Shown: positions 15,205-23,379 of the stretch, piece by piece | How the letters are laid out: the number at the start of each line of letters is the position of its first letter | Position numbering within the stretch: the stretch's first letter is position 1 | Source: WHSW01 sp963777775 | GTDB taxonomy: Bacteria; Actinomycetota; Thermoleophilia; Solirubrobacterales; 70-9 | DNA: 64,000 nt | Reading direction: 5' to 3' | NCBI GenBank assembly: GCA_963777775.1 | Contig: CAVZRL010000008.1 | Location: forward strand, 62,001 to 126,000 | Position numbers and translations under genes: made by a program | Notes under the pieces: model-generated | The model's input: the letters and a program-made list of their open reading frames with translations, nothing else | Databases searched by the model: none | What the model was told of the DNA's origin: nothing

Positions 15205-16510
15205 ATGGACAACGGTGCCGGGATTCGCAACGCTCGTGCGCGCCAACGCGCGCTCGCGATCGGCGTCTCGCGCGCGGGCCCCGCGGAGGATGAGGACCCA
15301 CTCGCCGAGCTGAAGGAGCTGCTGCGCACCGCCGGCGTGGCGACCGCCGGCGAGCTGGTCCAGGTGCGCGCCGAGCCCGACCCGGACCGCTACCTCGGGC
15401 GCGGCAAGCTGGACGAGCTGCGGACCGAGATCAAGCGCCGCGGCGCCAACCTGGTGGCCTGTGACGACGAGCTCGTGCCGCGCCAGGAGCGAAACCTCGA
15501 GCGGGCGCTCGACGTCCCGGTAATCGACCGCACGGCGATCATCCTCGACATCTTCGCCGACCACGCCCACTCGGCCGAGGGCAAGCTGCAGGTCGAGCTC
15601 GCCCAGCTCGAGTACAACCTGGCGCGGATGCGGGGGCTGTGGACGCATCTCGAACGGCTCGGTGCCGGGACGAATGGACGGAGGGATCGGCACCCGGGGC
15701 CCGGGCGAGTCCCAGATCGAGACCGACCGCCGCCTGGCCCGAGACCGGATCTCGGCGCTGCGGCGCCGGCTCCAGCGGGTGGAGCGAAACCGCGGCGTGA
15801 TGCGAGCCCGCCGCGAGAGCTCGCCGACGCCGGCGATCGCGCTCGCCGGCTACACGAACGCGGGCAAGTCGACGCTTCTGAACGCGCTCACCGGCGCCGG
15901 GGTCGGGGTGGGGGAGAGGCTCTTTCACACGCTTGACCCGACGACCCGCTCCTACGAGCACCACGGTCGGAGCTACCTGATCACCGACACGGTCGGCTTC
16001 ATCCGCAAGCTGCCCCACCAGCTGGTCGAGGCGTTCAAGGCAACGCTCGAGGAGACGAGGACCGCGGACCTGATCCTGCACCTCGTCGACGGCTCGGCGC
16101 CGGAGCCGGAGCGCGCCGAGGCGATCACCGCGGTCGACGCGACCCTGGAGGAGATCGGCGCCGGCGACCGCCCGCGACTGTTGGTGCTGAACAAGCTCGA
16201 CCTGCTCGACCCCGAGCAGCGCCGGGACCTGCTCGTCGGGACTCCGGGGGCGCTCGGAGTCTCGGCGACGACCGGCGAGGGGATTGACGCGCTGCGCGAT
16301 CGGATCGAGACCGCGTTCGAGCAAACCCTGCGCGAGGTCGAGCTGCTCGTGCCCTACGACGAGGGAGCGCGGCTCTCGGAGCTTCACGAGCTTGCCGGAG
16401 AGCTCGATCGCGAAGAGCTCGCCGACGGCGTCCTCGTCCGGGCGCGGGTCCCGGCCTCGGTCGCGCACCGCTTCGAGCGCTTCGCGGCCAACGGCGCGGG
16501 CGCCCGCTAG
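15205..16510 (+). pseudogene. hflX: GTPase HflX, interrupted by a +1 frameshift
   Basis: HflX is a ribosome-associated GTPase that splits stalled 70S ribosomes. The N-terminal half is read from ATG 15205 (YLGRGKLDEL, QVELAQLEYN, GLWTHLERLGAG). The rest is read one base later, from about 15671 (MDGGIGTRGPGESQIETDRR, then G1 GYTNAGKSTL, G3 DTVGFI, G4 NKLD). Joining the frames by skipping one base near A15670 gives a normal-length protein of about 434 residues. Both halves are well conserved, so this is either a single-base sequencing error or a very recent mutation. I see no slippery sequence for programmed shifting. dut begins 2 nt after the stop. Confidence 0.85.
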
Positions 16511-16512
16511 CG

Positions 16513-16962
16513 ATGTCCGACCGACCGGTTGAGCTGCGCTTCGAGCGGCTCGACGAGCGGGCGCGGCTGCCCAGTCGCGCCAACCCGGACGACGCTGGGC
16601 TCGACCTCCATGCGGTCGAGCCGGCGACCGTCGCCGCGGGCGGCGGTCGAGCGAGCGTCGGGACGGGGCTCGCGGTCGAGATCCCGCCGGGCCACGCCGG
16701 GCTCGTGCTGCCGCGCTCGGGCCTCGCGGCCCGGAACGGGATCACGCTCGCCAACGCGCCGGGCCTGGTCGATCCGGGCTATCGCGGGGAGCTGCGTGTC
16801 CTGATCCTCAACACCGACCCGGAGCGGGCGTTCGAGATCAATCCGGGAGACCGGATCGCACAGCTCGTCCTGACCCCGTTCGTCGAGGTTGAGCCCGTGG
16901 CGGCACCAGGGCTCTCGGCCAGCGCCCGCGGCGTCGACGGCTTCGGATCCTCGGGGCGCTGA
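16513..16962 (+). CDS. dut: deoxyuridine 5'-triphosphate nucleotidohydrolase
   Basis: A trimeric dUTPase that removes dUTP and supplies dUMP. All five motifs are visible: DAGLDLHAVE, PRSGLAARNG, GLVDPGYRGEL, GDRIAQLVL and RGVDGFGSSG; the last supplies the C-terminal Phe lid. Length (149) is normal. ATG lies 2 nt behind the hflX stop, so it is co-transcribed. The gene ends 14 nt before the convergent gatD stop. Confidence 0.95.
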   Translation: MSDRPVELRFERLDERARLPSRANPDDAGLDLHAVEPATVAAGGGRASVGTGLAVEIPPGHAGLVLPRSGLAARNGITLANAPGLVDPGYRGELRVLILNTDPERAFEINPGDRIAQLVLTPFVEVEPVAAPGLSASARGVDGFGSSGR

Positions 16963-16976
16963 GCGGGCGGGACGGC

Positions 16977-17717
16977 TCAGCGCCCGAGCGCCGCGGCCCG
17001 AGCGTTGCGGTGTGCGGCGCCCTCGAGCGCGTCGTCGAGTGGCGCCAGCTCGGGCGTGGAGCCCGACGAGCGGGCGAGCGCCAGCGCGATCAGGTGATCG
17101 GCCAGCAGCACGTTCTTCGGCAGCAGCGGACCGTGCAGGTAGGTGCCGATCAGGTTCCGGTGGCGAACGCCCTCGAACCCGTCGCGCCCGTTGTTGCCGT
17201 GCCCGGCGACCACGCGCCCGAGCGGCTCGACGCCGGCGCCGAGGTAGGTGCGCCCGCCGTGGTTCTCGAACCCGGCGATGCGATGAATCGTGCCCCCGAG
17301 CCGCGCCTCGATGACGACGTTTCCGATCAGGCGCGGTCCCGGCTCGCGAACCGTCTCCAGGTCGACCAGCCCGAGCCCTGCGATCCGTTCCTCGCCGAGC
17401 TGGTAGCTGTGTCCGAGGAGCTGGTAGCCGCCGCAGACCGCGAGCACGACCGCGTCGTCCTCGACGGCGGCGGCGACCGCCTCGCGCTTGCCCTCTCGCA
17501 GGTCTGCCGCGACCTGGCGCTGGTCGCGGTCCTGGCCGCCGCCGATGTAGATCAGGTCGTGCGCGGCGGGGTCGAATCGATCTCCCGGGCCGGCGGCGGC
17601 ATACTCGAACCCGAGCCCGCGCCACTCGCAGCGACGTTGCAGGAAAACGATGTTGCCCCGGTCGGCGTAGATGTTCATCTGCTCCGGGTAGAGGGCGAGC
17701 AGCCGGAGCGCAGTCAT
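16977..17717 (-). CDS. gatD: lipid II isoglutaminyl synthase, glutaminase subunit GatD
   Basis: A class I glutamine amidotransferase (246 residues) of the CobB/CobQ-like type. It supplies ammonia to MurT for amidating D-Glu of lipid II to D-isoglutamine at the inner membrane face. The nucleophile is C95 in LAVCGGYQLLGHSY, and H195 is in GTYLHGPLLPKN. YIGGGQDRDQ and RTYLGAGVEPLG are GatD features. ATG overlaps the methyltransferase stop by 4 nt (ATGA). Last gene of the dagK-murT-methyltransferase-gatD operon. Confidence 0.93.
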   Translation of the reverse strand: MTALRLLALYPEQMNIYADRGNIVFLQRRCEWRGLGFEYAAAGPGDRFDPAAHDLIYIGGGQDRDQRQVAADLREGKREAVAAAVEDDAVVLAVCGGYQLLGHSYQLGEERIAGLGLVDLETVREPGPRLIGNVVIEARLGGTIHRIAGFENHGGRTYLGAGVEPLGRVVAGHGNNGRDGFEGVRHRNLIGTYLHGPLLPKNVLLADHLIALALARSSGSTPELAPLDDALEGAAHRNARAAALGR

Positions 17718-18445
17718 CGTGCCTCGAGCACGCAGACCACCGAGCCGACGTGGTCGTCGGTCGGAGGCACCTCGATCCGCTCGCGAGCGATCAGCCCGTG
17801 CTCGCGCGCCTCTGCCTCGAAGCTGTCCGCGTCGAGCTCCTCGAGCCGGATCGCGTCCAGCTCCTCGCGCAGCTCGCCGTCCGGGGAGACGACCTGGCGC
17901 AGGCGGCGGACCTCGAGCCCGCCGGCCCGCGCGTGGACCTCGATCGGGAGGCTGGAGTAGACCCAGCCCTGGTGCTCGGCCACGTCCGGGAGTGCCCCCG
18001 CCTGATCGGCACCCGCCGAGCGCAGCCCGTCGGCGAGCAGGGCGGCCGCAAAAGCGCCTCCCGGATGGAGCCGTTCGGCAACTCCGGCCAGCATCCGGAC
18101 CCGACCCGACCGGCCGCCGAGTAGATGGGCGAGCTGCATCGGCGCGATGATCGCACCGAAGCGTCCCTCGACCTCGAGCCGGCGCGCGTCGCCGACCGCC
18201 GCCTCGACCGCCAGGCCCGCCTCCGCGGCACGGCGGCGCAGCTCGGCTACCAGGGCCGGCGAGCTGTCGATTCCGGTCACCTCGAGCCCCCGGCCGGCGA
18301 GATGAAGTGCGACCCTGCCGGCGCCGCAGCCGAGCTCGAGCACGGGCCCGGCCGCCTCGGCGCCGAGCTCGCTCCAGAGCGCCAGGTCGGCGGCGTAGCG
18401 TCCGCATTCGACCTCGTGCCAGACGACCTCCTCGGCCGGGGTCAC
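17714..18445 (-). CDS. class I SAM-dependent methyltransferase embedded between murT and gatD
   Basis: 243 residues. Rossmann-type SAM site PVLELGCGAGRVALHLAG near residues 34-51, acidic GIDSSPALVAELRRR, then DARRLEVEGRFGAIIAPMQL. The C-terminal third lacks hallmark substrate motifs. The start GTG overlaps the murT stop (GTGA) and its stop overlaps gatD (ATGA), so translation is tightly coupled to both amidation subunits. In the MurT/GatD operons I know of, the two are adjacent. The target is unknown; a cell-wall precursor or lipid intermediate is a guess from context. Confidence 0.85.
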   Translation of the reverse strand: MTPAEEVVWHEVECGRYAADLALWSELGAEAAGPVLELGCGAGRVALHLAGRGLEVTGIDSSPALVAELRRRAAEAGLAVEAAVGDARRLEVEGRFGAIIAPMQLAHLLGGRSGRVRMLAGVAERLHPGGAFAAALLADGLRSAGADQAGALPDVAEHQGWVYSSLPIEVHARAGGLEVRRLRQVVSPDGELREELDAIRLEELDADSFEAEAREHGLIARERIEVPPTDDHVGSVVCVLEAR

Positions 18446-19848
18446 CGCCAGTACTCCGGCGCCAGTCCGCGGGCGCTGAGCAGGGTGCGAAGCTCGAGCA
18501 GCGCGGTGTAGGTCGGGAGCGCGAACAGGCGGCCGGCGGGGAGCGAGACGGCCCGGTCGAGAGAGCGCTCGATCGACGGCTCGACCTCGAGCGCGCCGGG
18601 GTCGATCCCGGCGTACTTGAGTCGCAGCGCGATCTCCGGCGCCCGCGTACCCGAGCAGAAGACGCGGCGCACCGAACCGCAGAGCAGCTCGAAGTCCGCA
18701 TCCCAGATCCAGGAGACGTCGCGACCGTCCGCGATCCCGTCGTTGAGCGCGATCCAGAGGTCGAGTCCGGCGCCGTCCGCGCCGGTCTCACGGGCGGCCT
18801 CGAGCTTCAGGGTGCGCAGGACCTCGTTCGCGCCGGCGGGGTTCTTGATCAGCATGATCGAGACCGGCACCCCGGCGACCGCGATCGTCTCGACCCGCCC
18901 GAACGCGGCCTCGATCTCGTGCAGGGCGATCATGGCGCGCTCGAGCTCGACGCCGAGCTGCAGTGCCGTGGCGATCGCCGCCAGCGCGTTGTAGACGTTG
19001 TAGAGCCCCGGCAGCGGGAGCTCGAGCTCCGCCGGACCGGCGGGCGTTCTGATCGCGGCCCGCGAGCCGTCCATGCCGCGAAGCTCGATCTCGGTCGCCG
19101 CCACGTCCGGGAGCGGGCGATCGGCCTCGCAGTTCGGGCACTCGTAGTGGCCCAGGTGCCCGACGAAGGCGCGTTCGTAGGTGTACGGCGAGCCGCAGCG
19201 GCGACAGTGCTTGGCGTCGTGGGCGTGCTGGAGCTCGGGCAGCGCCTGCGACCCGTCCTCGATCCCGAAATAGACGACGCCCTCGCGCCGGCGCAGCTCG
19301 CGATCGCGGCCGAGGTCGGCGACCAGGGGGTCGTCGGCGTTGAGCACGAAACGGGTCTTGCCCGCCCGGCGCTCGACCATCGTCGCCCACTCGTCGGCGA
19401 GTCGCTCGAGCTCGCCGTAGCGGTCGAGCTGATCGCGAAACAGGTTCGCGAGCACGACCAGATCGGGCTCGAGCTGGTCGACCATCTGCGGCAGCCACGC
19501 CTCATCGACCTCGAACAGCCCCTCGTTGCCGGGCTGCTCGAGCAGCGCGGTGGCCACCCCCCAATTCATGTTCGACCCGGCGCGGTTGTGGACAGGTTCG
19601 CGCCCGGCCGCGCGCAGAGCAGCCGCGATCATCCCGGCCGTCGTCGTCTTGCCGTTCGTGGCGCTGACGATCGCGCACCGGTCCAACTCCGACCCAAGGC
19701 GCTCGACCGCGTCCGGCGCCATGCGCAGCAGCAGCCGGCCGGGCAGCGTGGTACCGCCGCCGCGTCCGCTGCGCCTGCTCAGCGAGCCCGTGGCCCTGGC
19801 GAGCGCGAGCTTGGAACGGAAGCCGACGCCCGAGCCACCGCGCGTCAT
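18442..19848 (-). CDS. murT: lipid II isoglutaminyl synthase, MurT subunit
   Basis: A 468-residue Mur-ligase-like ATPase that amidates the D-Glu alpha-carboxylate of lipid II together with GatD. P-loop SATNGKTTTAGM (K67), an inserted zinc ribbon of four cysteines (C215, C218, C237, C240), and the DUF1727-type C-terminal domain typical of MurT (KYAGIDPGALEVEPSIER). ATG overlaps the dagK stop (ATGA), and its own stop overlaps the methyltransferase start. Confidence 0.95.
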   Translation of the reverse strand: MTRGGSGVGFRSKLALARATGSLSRRSGRGGGTTLPGRLLLRMAPDAVERLGSELDRCAIVSATNGKTTTAGMIAAALRAAGREPVHNRAGSNMNWGVATALLEQPGNEGLFEVDEAWLPQMVDQLEPDLVVLANLFRDQLDRYGELERLADEWATMVERRAGKTRFVLNADDPLVADLGRDRELRRREGVVYFGIEDGSQALPELQHAHDAKHCRRCGSPYTYERAFVGHLGHYECPNCEADRPLPDVAATEIELRGMDGSRAAIRTPAGPAELELPLPGLYNVYNALAAIATALQLGVELERAMIALHEIEAAFGRVETIAVAGVPVSIMLIKNPAGANEVLRTLKLEAARETGADGAGLDLWIALNDGIADGRDVSWIWDADFELLCGSVRRVFCSGTRAPEIALRLKYAGIDPGALEVEPSIERSLDRAVSLPAGRLFALPTYTALLELRTLLSARGLAPEYWR

Positions 19849-20723
19849 CGGGGCACGATCACGCGCAGGGCCCCGGGCAGGACGTGGACCGTCGCCGGCA
19901 GGTCAGCGATGTGATCGCCGTCGGCGTAGACGGCAAACGGGCGATCGGCCTCGATCCGGGCCTCAACGGCGCGCGAGACGGTGACCTCGTCGTTGCCGAC
20001 GTGCTTTCCGTCGAAGACCTGCGGCAGGCGGGCGAGGAACCGGAGCTTGCCGACCTCGCCGGTGCAGACGACGTCGAGCAGCCCGTCGTCGAGCTCAGCG
20101 TCAGGGGCGATGAACATCCCGCCGCCGTAGGCGCGGCTGTTGGCGGCGGCGATCGCGTAGCCGTTGAACTCGGTCCGCTCCCCGTCGAGCGTGAGCGTGA
20201 ACCGGGCGGGCCTCCAGGCGACCAGGGCGCGCAGGGCGGCATAGGCGTAGACGAGCCGGCCCTTGATCCGCGACTGGTTGGCGATCCGGTTCGCGTCTGA
20301 GTCGAACCCGCAGCTCGCAATGCAGAGAAAGCGGCGACCGTTGACCTCGCCGACGTCGATCGCCCGCGGGCGCCCGTCGGCGAGCGTCGCGACCGCCTGT
20401 TCGACGTCATCGGGGATCCCGACCACACGGGCGAAGTCGTTGCCGCGACCGCCGGGGATCACGCCCAGCGATGCCAGGGACCCCGCCAGCGCCCCGCCGA
20501 CCTGGCCGATCAGCCCGTCGCCGCTCATCACGACCGGCACCTCGCCCGCCTGGGCGGCCGCGACGGCCTCCTGGCGCCCGTGCTCGATGCCGTCTGTGAA
20601 CACGAGTCGGTACTCGAGCCCGGCTTCGGCGAGCGCCCGCTCGGCGTCCGGGAGCAGGTGCATGGCGCGGCCGCCGCCCGCCACCGGGTTGACGAGCAGC
20701 AGGTGTCGATCGCCGCGCGGCAC
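19845..20723 (-). CDS. diacylglycerol kinase family lipid kinase
   Basis: A 292-residue DagK/YegS-type kinase that phosphorylates diacylglycerol or a related lipid at the inner membrane. Visible: LLLVNPVAGGGRA, the nucleotide loop SGDGLIGQVGGALAGS, IPGGRGNDFAR, and the C-terminal IEADRPFAVYADGD and AxVxVLPGAL pattern. The usual GGDGT motif reads SGDGL here, a modest departure. GTG start behind TAGGCT at 6 nt. First gene of the murT-gatD operon. Confidence 0.88.
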   Translation of the reverse strand: MPRGDRHLLLVNPVAGGGRAMHLLPDAERALAEAGLEYRLVFTDGIEHGRQEAVAAAQAGEVPVVMSGDGLIGQVGGALAGSLASLGVIPGGRGNDFARVVGIPDDVEQAVATLADGRPRAIDVGEVNGRRFLCIASCGFDSDANRIANQSRIKGRLVYAYAALRALVAWRPARFTLTLDGERTEFNGYAIAAANSRAYGGGMFIAPDAELDDGLLDVVCTGEVGKLRFLARLPQVFDGKHVGNDEVTVSRAVEARIEADRPFAVYADGDHIADLPATVHVLPGALRVIVPR

Positions 20724-20729
20724 TCCGTG

Positions 20730-20735
20730 AGCCTA
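20730..20735 (-). promoter_or_regulatory. candidate leaderless -10 box (TAGGCT) for the dagK-murT-gatD operon
   Basis: Ends 6 nt before GTG 20723. Its first three bases are the TAG stop codon of the upstream methyltransferase gene. Confidence 0.5.
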
Positions 20736-21383
20736 GTCAGCGCCGGCACGGCCCAGGAACCACGTACCGGACCCCGCCGCACCGCTCGCGCGCGAGGCGA
20801 TCCCGCGGCGCCGAAAGCCGCGCTCGAGCACCGCCTCGGGCGTGTAGAAGGGTGTCTGCTCGCCCCAGCTCGCGGCCACGATCACATGTCCGCCGGGGCG
20901 CAGGACGCGCGCGATCTCGGCGAAGAAGGGCGGCATGTTGACCTGGGCGACGAGGTCGAACGAGTCGTCGCCGTACGGGAGCGACGCCGCGTCGGCGACC
21001 CGGAACGCGATCCGTCCCTCGGGGTCGAGGCCGACTTTGGCCTTCGCCCCGCGCACCATCTCCTCGGAGACGTCGACCCCCCGGACGCTCGCGCGGGGAA
21101 ACTCGCGGGCGAGGAACAGCGCCGCCTCGCCGGTCCCGGTGCCGAGGTCGAGGATCCGCTCCGGGTCGGATCCGATCAGCGGCGTCGCCGCTGCGAGTGG
21201 GGCGAGATGAAGCACCGATCCGGCCCCGGTGCGGTCATCCCATCCGGGCGCCGCGCGATCGAAGAAACCCTGCATCGCGGGGCGCAGAAGCGGCCACAGC
21301 CACGGAGCGCGGGCGATGATCGCGTTCAGCGCCCGACCGGCCAATCGGACGCGAGCGGGTGTTGGCCGCCCGGAGCCTTGCAC
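20733..21383 (-). CDS. class I SAM-dependent methyltransferase
   Basis: A 216-residue ubiE/Methyltransf_11-type enzyme: RILDLGTGTGEAALFLAREF, VRGVDVSEEMV, AASLPYGDDSFDLV and RVLRPGGHVIV are the classical motifs I to III. The N-terminal part has a hydrophobic patch (APWLWPLL), so it may act on a membrane-associated small molecule or quinone. The substrate is unknown. GTG start. The stop TAG is shared with the -10 box of the next operon. Divergent from the peptidyl-prolyl isomerase. Confidence 0.85.
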   Translation of the reverse strand: MQGSGRPTPARVRLAGRALNAIIARAPWLWPLLRPAMQGFFDRAAPGWDDRTGAGSVLHLAPLAAATPLIGSDPERILDLGTGTGEAALFLAREFPRASVRGVDVSEEMVRGAKAKVGLDPEGRIAFRVADAASLPYGDDSFDLVAQVNMPPFFAEIARVLRPGGHVIVAASWGEQTPFYTPEAVLERGFRRRGIASRASGAAGSGTWFLGRAGAD

Positions 21384-21404
21384 CGGACCATGATGCCAAG
21401 CAGG

Positions 21405-21410
21405 TACCGT
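21405..21410 (+). promoter_or_regulatory. candidate leaderless -10 box (TACCGT) for the peptidyl-prolyl isomerase gene
   Basis: Ends 8 nt before ATG 21419. The minus strand of the same TA reads TACCTG, 17 nt before the divergent GTG 21383, a weaker match. Confidence 0.4.
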
Positions 21411-21418
21411 TCCGCCCG

Positions 21419-22096
21419 ATGCGCCGCCGCCTCGCGACCCCGCTCGCCGCGCTCGCGCTCGCGCTCGGCTCGGTCGCGCTCACCGGCTGCGGCGACGATG
21501 AAGAGCCTGACGCGACGGCGACGTCCGCCGGCGAGCAGGCCGATTGCGTCACGGTCGAGCAGCCGCCCCCCAAGGATGAGAAGTTCGAGAAGCCCGGACA
21601 AGCGCTCGACCCCGGCGAGCCCGCGTCGGCGACGGTCGACACGAGCTGCGGGAACTTCGTGATCGAGCTCGACACGAAGCGCTCGCCCCAGACCGCGAAC
21701 TCGTTCGCGTTCCTCGCCGAGCAGGGCTTCTACGACGACACCATTTTTCACCGGATCGTCCCCGGCTTCGTGATCCAGGGCGGCGACCCGCGGGGCGACG
21801 GCACCGGAGGACCGGGCTATTCGATCCGCGAGCCGCCGCCGCAGCGAACCACCTACCGGACCGGCCTGGTGGCGATGGCGAAGACCGGGATCGAGCCGCC
21901 GGGAACCTCCGGAAGCCAGTTCTTCGTCGTCTCGGCGCCGGCCGACGCCGGGCTGCCCCCCGACTACGCCGTCCTCGGCGAGGTCAGCGAAGGCCTGGAC
22001 GTGGTGAAGAGGATCGGCGCGCTGGAGACCGACCCTTCGACTGAGAAGCCGCTGGAACCGGTGACGATCGACAGCGTCACGATCGACGCCGGCTAG
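21419..22096 (+). CDS. cyclophilin-type peptidyl-prolyl isomerase lipoprotein
   Basis: Catalyses cis-trans isomerisation of prolyl bonds outside the membrane. ATG 21419 was chosen because it opens a lipoprotein signal (MRRRLATPLAALALALGS, then lipobox LTGC with Cys24). The cyclophilin domain follows: NFVIELDTKRSPQTANSF, FYDDTIFHRIVPGFVIQGGD (catalytic Arg in FHRIV), GSQFFVV and YAVLGEVSEGLDVV. 225 residues before processing. Confidence 0.92.
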   Translation: MRRRLATPLAALALALGSVALTGCGDDEEPDATATSAGEQADCVTVEQPPPKDEKFEKPGQALDPGEPASATVDTSCGNFVIELDTKRSPQTANSFAFLAEQGFYDDTIFHRIVPGFVIQGGDPRGDGTGGPGYSIREPPPQRTTYRTGLVAMAKTGIEPPGTSGSQFFVVSAPADAGLPPDYAVLGEVSEGLDVVKRIGALETDPSTEKPLEPVTIDSVTIDAG

Positions 22097-22113
22097 CCCG
22101 GCCGCGCGAGCGC

Positions 22114-22119
22114 TACGCT
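22114..22119 (+). promoter_or_regulatory. candidate leaderless -10 box (TACGCT) for the peroxiredoxin operon
   Basis: Ends 7 nt before ATG 22127. No SD. Confidence 0.45.
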
Positions 22120-22126
22120 CGGCCCG

Positions 22127-22594
22127 ATGTCCCGAATCGAGATCGGCGACGAGGCGCCCGACTTCGAGCTCGCCGGCACCGGCGACCGGACCTACCGGCT
22201 GCCGGACCTGCACGGGTCGTGGGTGATCCTCGCCTTCTATCCCGGCGACTTCACGCCCGTCTGCACGCGGCAGTTCTGCTCCTACCGCGACGCCGCCGAT
22301 CACCTGGACGACCTCGACGCGACCGTGCTCGGGATCTCGCCGCAGTCGGTCGACTCGCACGAGCGCTTCATCACCGAGCACGGGCTCACCGTGCCGCTGC
22401 TCGCCGACCCCGACCACGCGACCGCGCGCGCCTACGGCGTCGTCGCGCCGGGCGGCCTGGTCAGGCGCTCGATATTCATCATCGACCCACAGGGGGTCGT
22501 CCGCTACCGCCACGTCGCGCTGCTCGGCCTGCGATACAAGGACGTCGAGCACCTCGCCGGGGCGCTGGCGCTGGCCCGCGGCGCGGCGGCTTGA
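22127..22594 (+). CDS. peroxiredoxin, BCP/PrxQ type
   Basis: A 155-residue thiol peroxidase reducing H2O2 and organic peroxides. The peroxidatic Cys46 sits in DFTPVCTRQFC, with Cys51 as the candidate resolving residue five positions on, the PrxQ spacing. ISPQSVDSHERFITEHGL and RRSIFIIDPQGVVRYRHV are family features. First of three overlapping genes (peroxiredoxin, HAD, alpha/beta hydrolase). Confidence 0.93.
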   Translation: MSRIEIGDEAPDFELAGTGDRTYRLPDLHGSWVILAFYPGDFTPVCTRQFCSYRDAADHLDDLDATVLGISPQSVDSHERFITEHGLTVPLLADPDHATARAYGVVAPGGLVRRSIFIIDPQGVVRYRHVALLGLRYKDVEHLAGALALARGAAA

Positions 22595-23379
22595 ACGCGG
22601 ACGGCGAGCTCGCGGGCGCCGTAGCGCTGCTGATCGATCTCGACGGCGTGCTCTACGTCGGCGACGAGCCGGTGCCCGGAGCCGTCGAGGCGGTCGCCAC
22701 CCTGCGCGAGCGCGGGCTGGCGCTGCGTTTCGTCACCAACACGACAGCGCGCTCGCGCGCCCAGACGCTGGACAAGCTCGAGCGGCTCGGCTTCGAGGTC
22801 GCAGAGCCGGAGCTCGTCACGCCGGCGGCCCTGGCGCGCCGACACTGCGAACAGCTCGGACATCGTCGGGTCGCCCTGATCATGAACGAGGAGGTCAAGG
22901 AGGACTTCGAGGGACTCGAGCAGGCCGACGACGACCCCGATGCGGTGATCATGGGCGACCTGGGCGAGGAGTTCGGGTTCGCGATCCTCAATCAGGCGTT
23001 CCGGATGGTGATCGGGGGCGCGGAGCTGATCGCGCTCCAGAAGAACCGCTTCTGGCTCACCTCCTCGGGGCTCTCGCTCGACGCCGGCCCGTTCGTGGCC
23101 GCGATCGAGTACGCGAGCGGCACGGAGGCGGTCGTGGTCGGAAAGCCCTCGGAGTCCTTCTTCGAGCTGGTGCTCGCTGACCTCGGGGCCGGCCCGGAGC
23201 AGGCGCTGATGGTCGGTGACGACATCGAGTCCGATGTCGGCGGTGCGCTCACGGCGGGGCTGCGTGGGGTGCTGGTCCGAACCGGCAAGTACCGCGAGGA
23301 GTTCGTCGCCGAGTCGGAGATCGAGCCGACCGCAACGATCGACTCGATCGAGGCGCTGCCGACGCTGCTCGAAGGATGA
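22591..23379 (+). CDS. HAD-superfamily class IIA phosphatase (NagD/phosphoglycolate-phosphatase-like)
   Basis: 262 residues. HAD motifs: ALLIDLDGVLYVGDEPVPGA (motif I DLD), TNTTARSR (motif II), VVGKPSESFF (motif III Lys) and MVGDDIESDVGGALTAG (motif IV). The class IIA cap makes a small sugar phosphate or metabolite-repair substrate likely; it resembles the HDHD2/LHPP group. TTG start overlapping the peroxiredoxin stop (TTGA); stop overlaps the next start (ATGA). Confidence 0.87.
   Translation: MNADGELAGAVALLIDLDGVLYVGDEPVPGAVEAVATLRERGLALRFVTNTTARSRAQTLDKLERLGFEVAEPELVTPAALARRHCEQLGHRRVALIMNEEVKEDFEGLEQADDDPDAVIMGDLGEEFGFAILNQAFRMVIGGAELIALQKNRFWLTSSGLSLDAGPFVAAIEYASGTEAVVVGKPSESFFELVLADLGAGPEQALMVGDDIESDVGGALTAGLRGVLVRTGKYREEFVAESEIEPTATIDSIEALPTLLEG

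Noticed and set aside
15660..15680. Programmed frameshifting in hflX
   Set aside because: No slippery sequence, no rare or stop codon at the junction, and hflX is not known to use recoding. A sequencing error or recent mutation is simpler.
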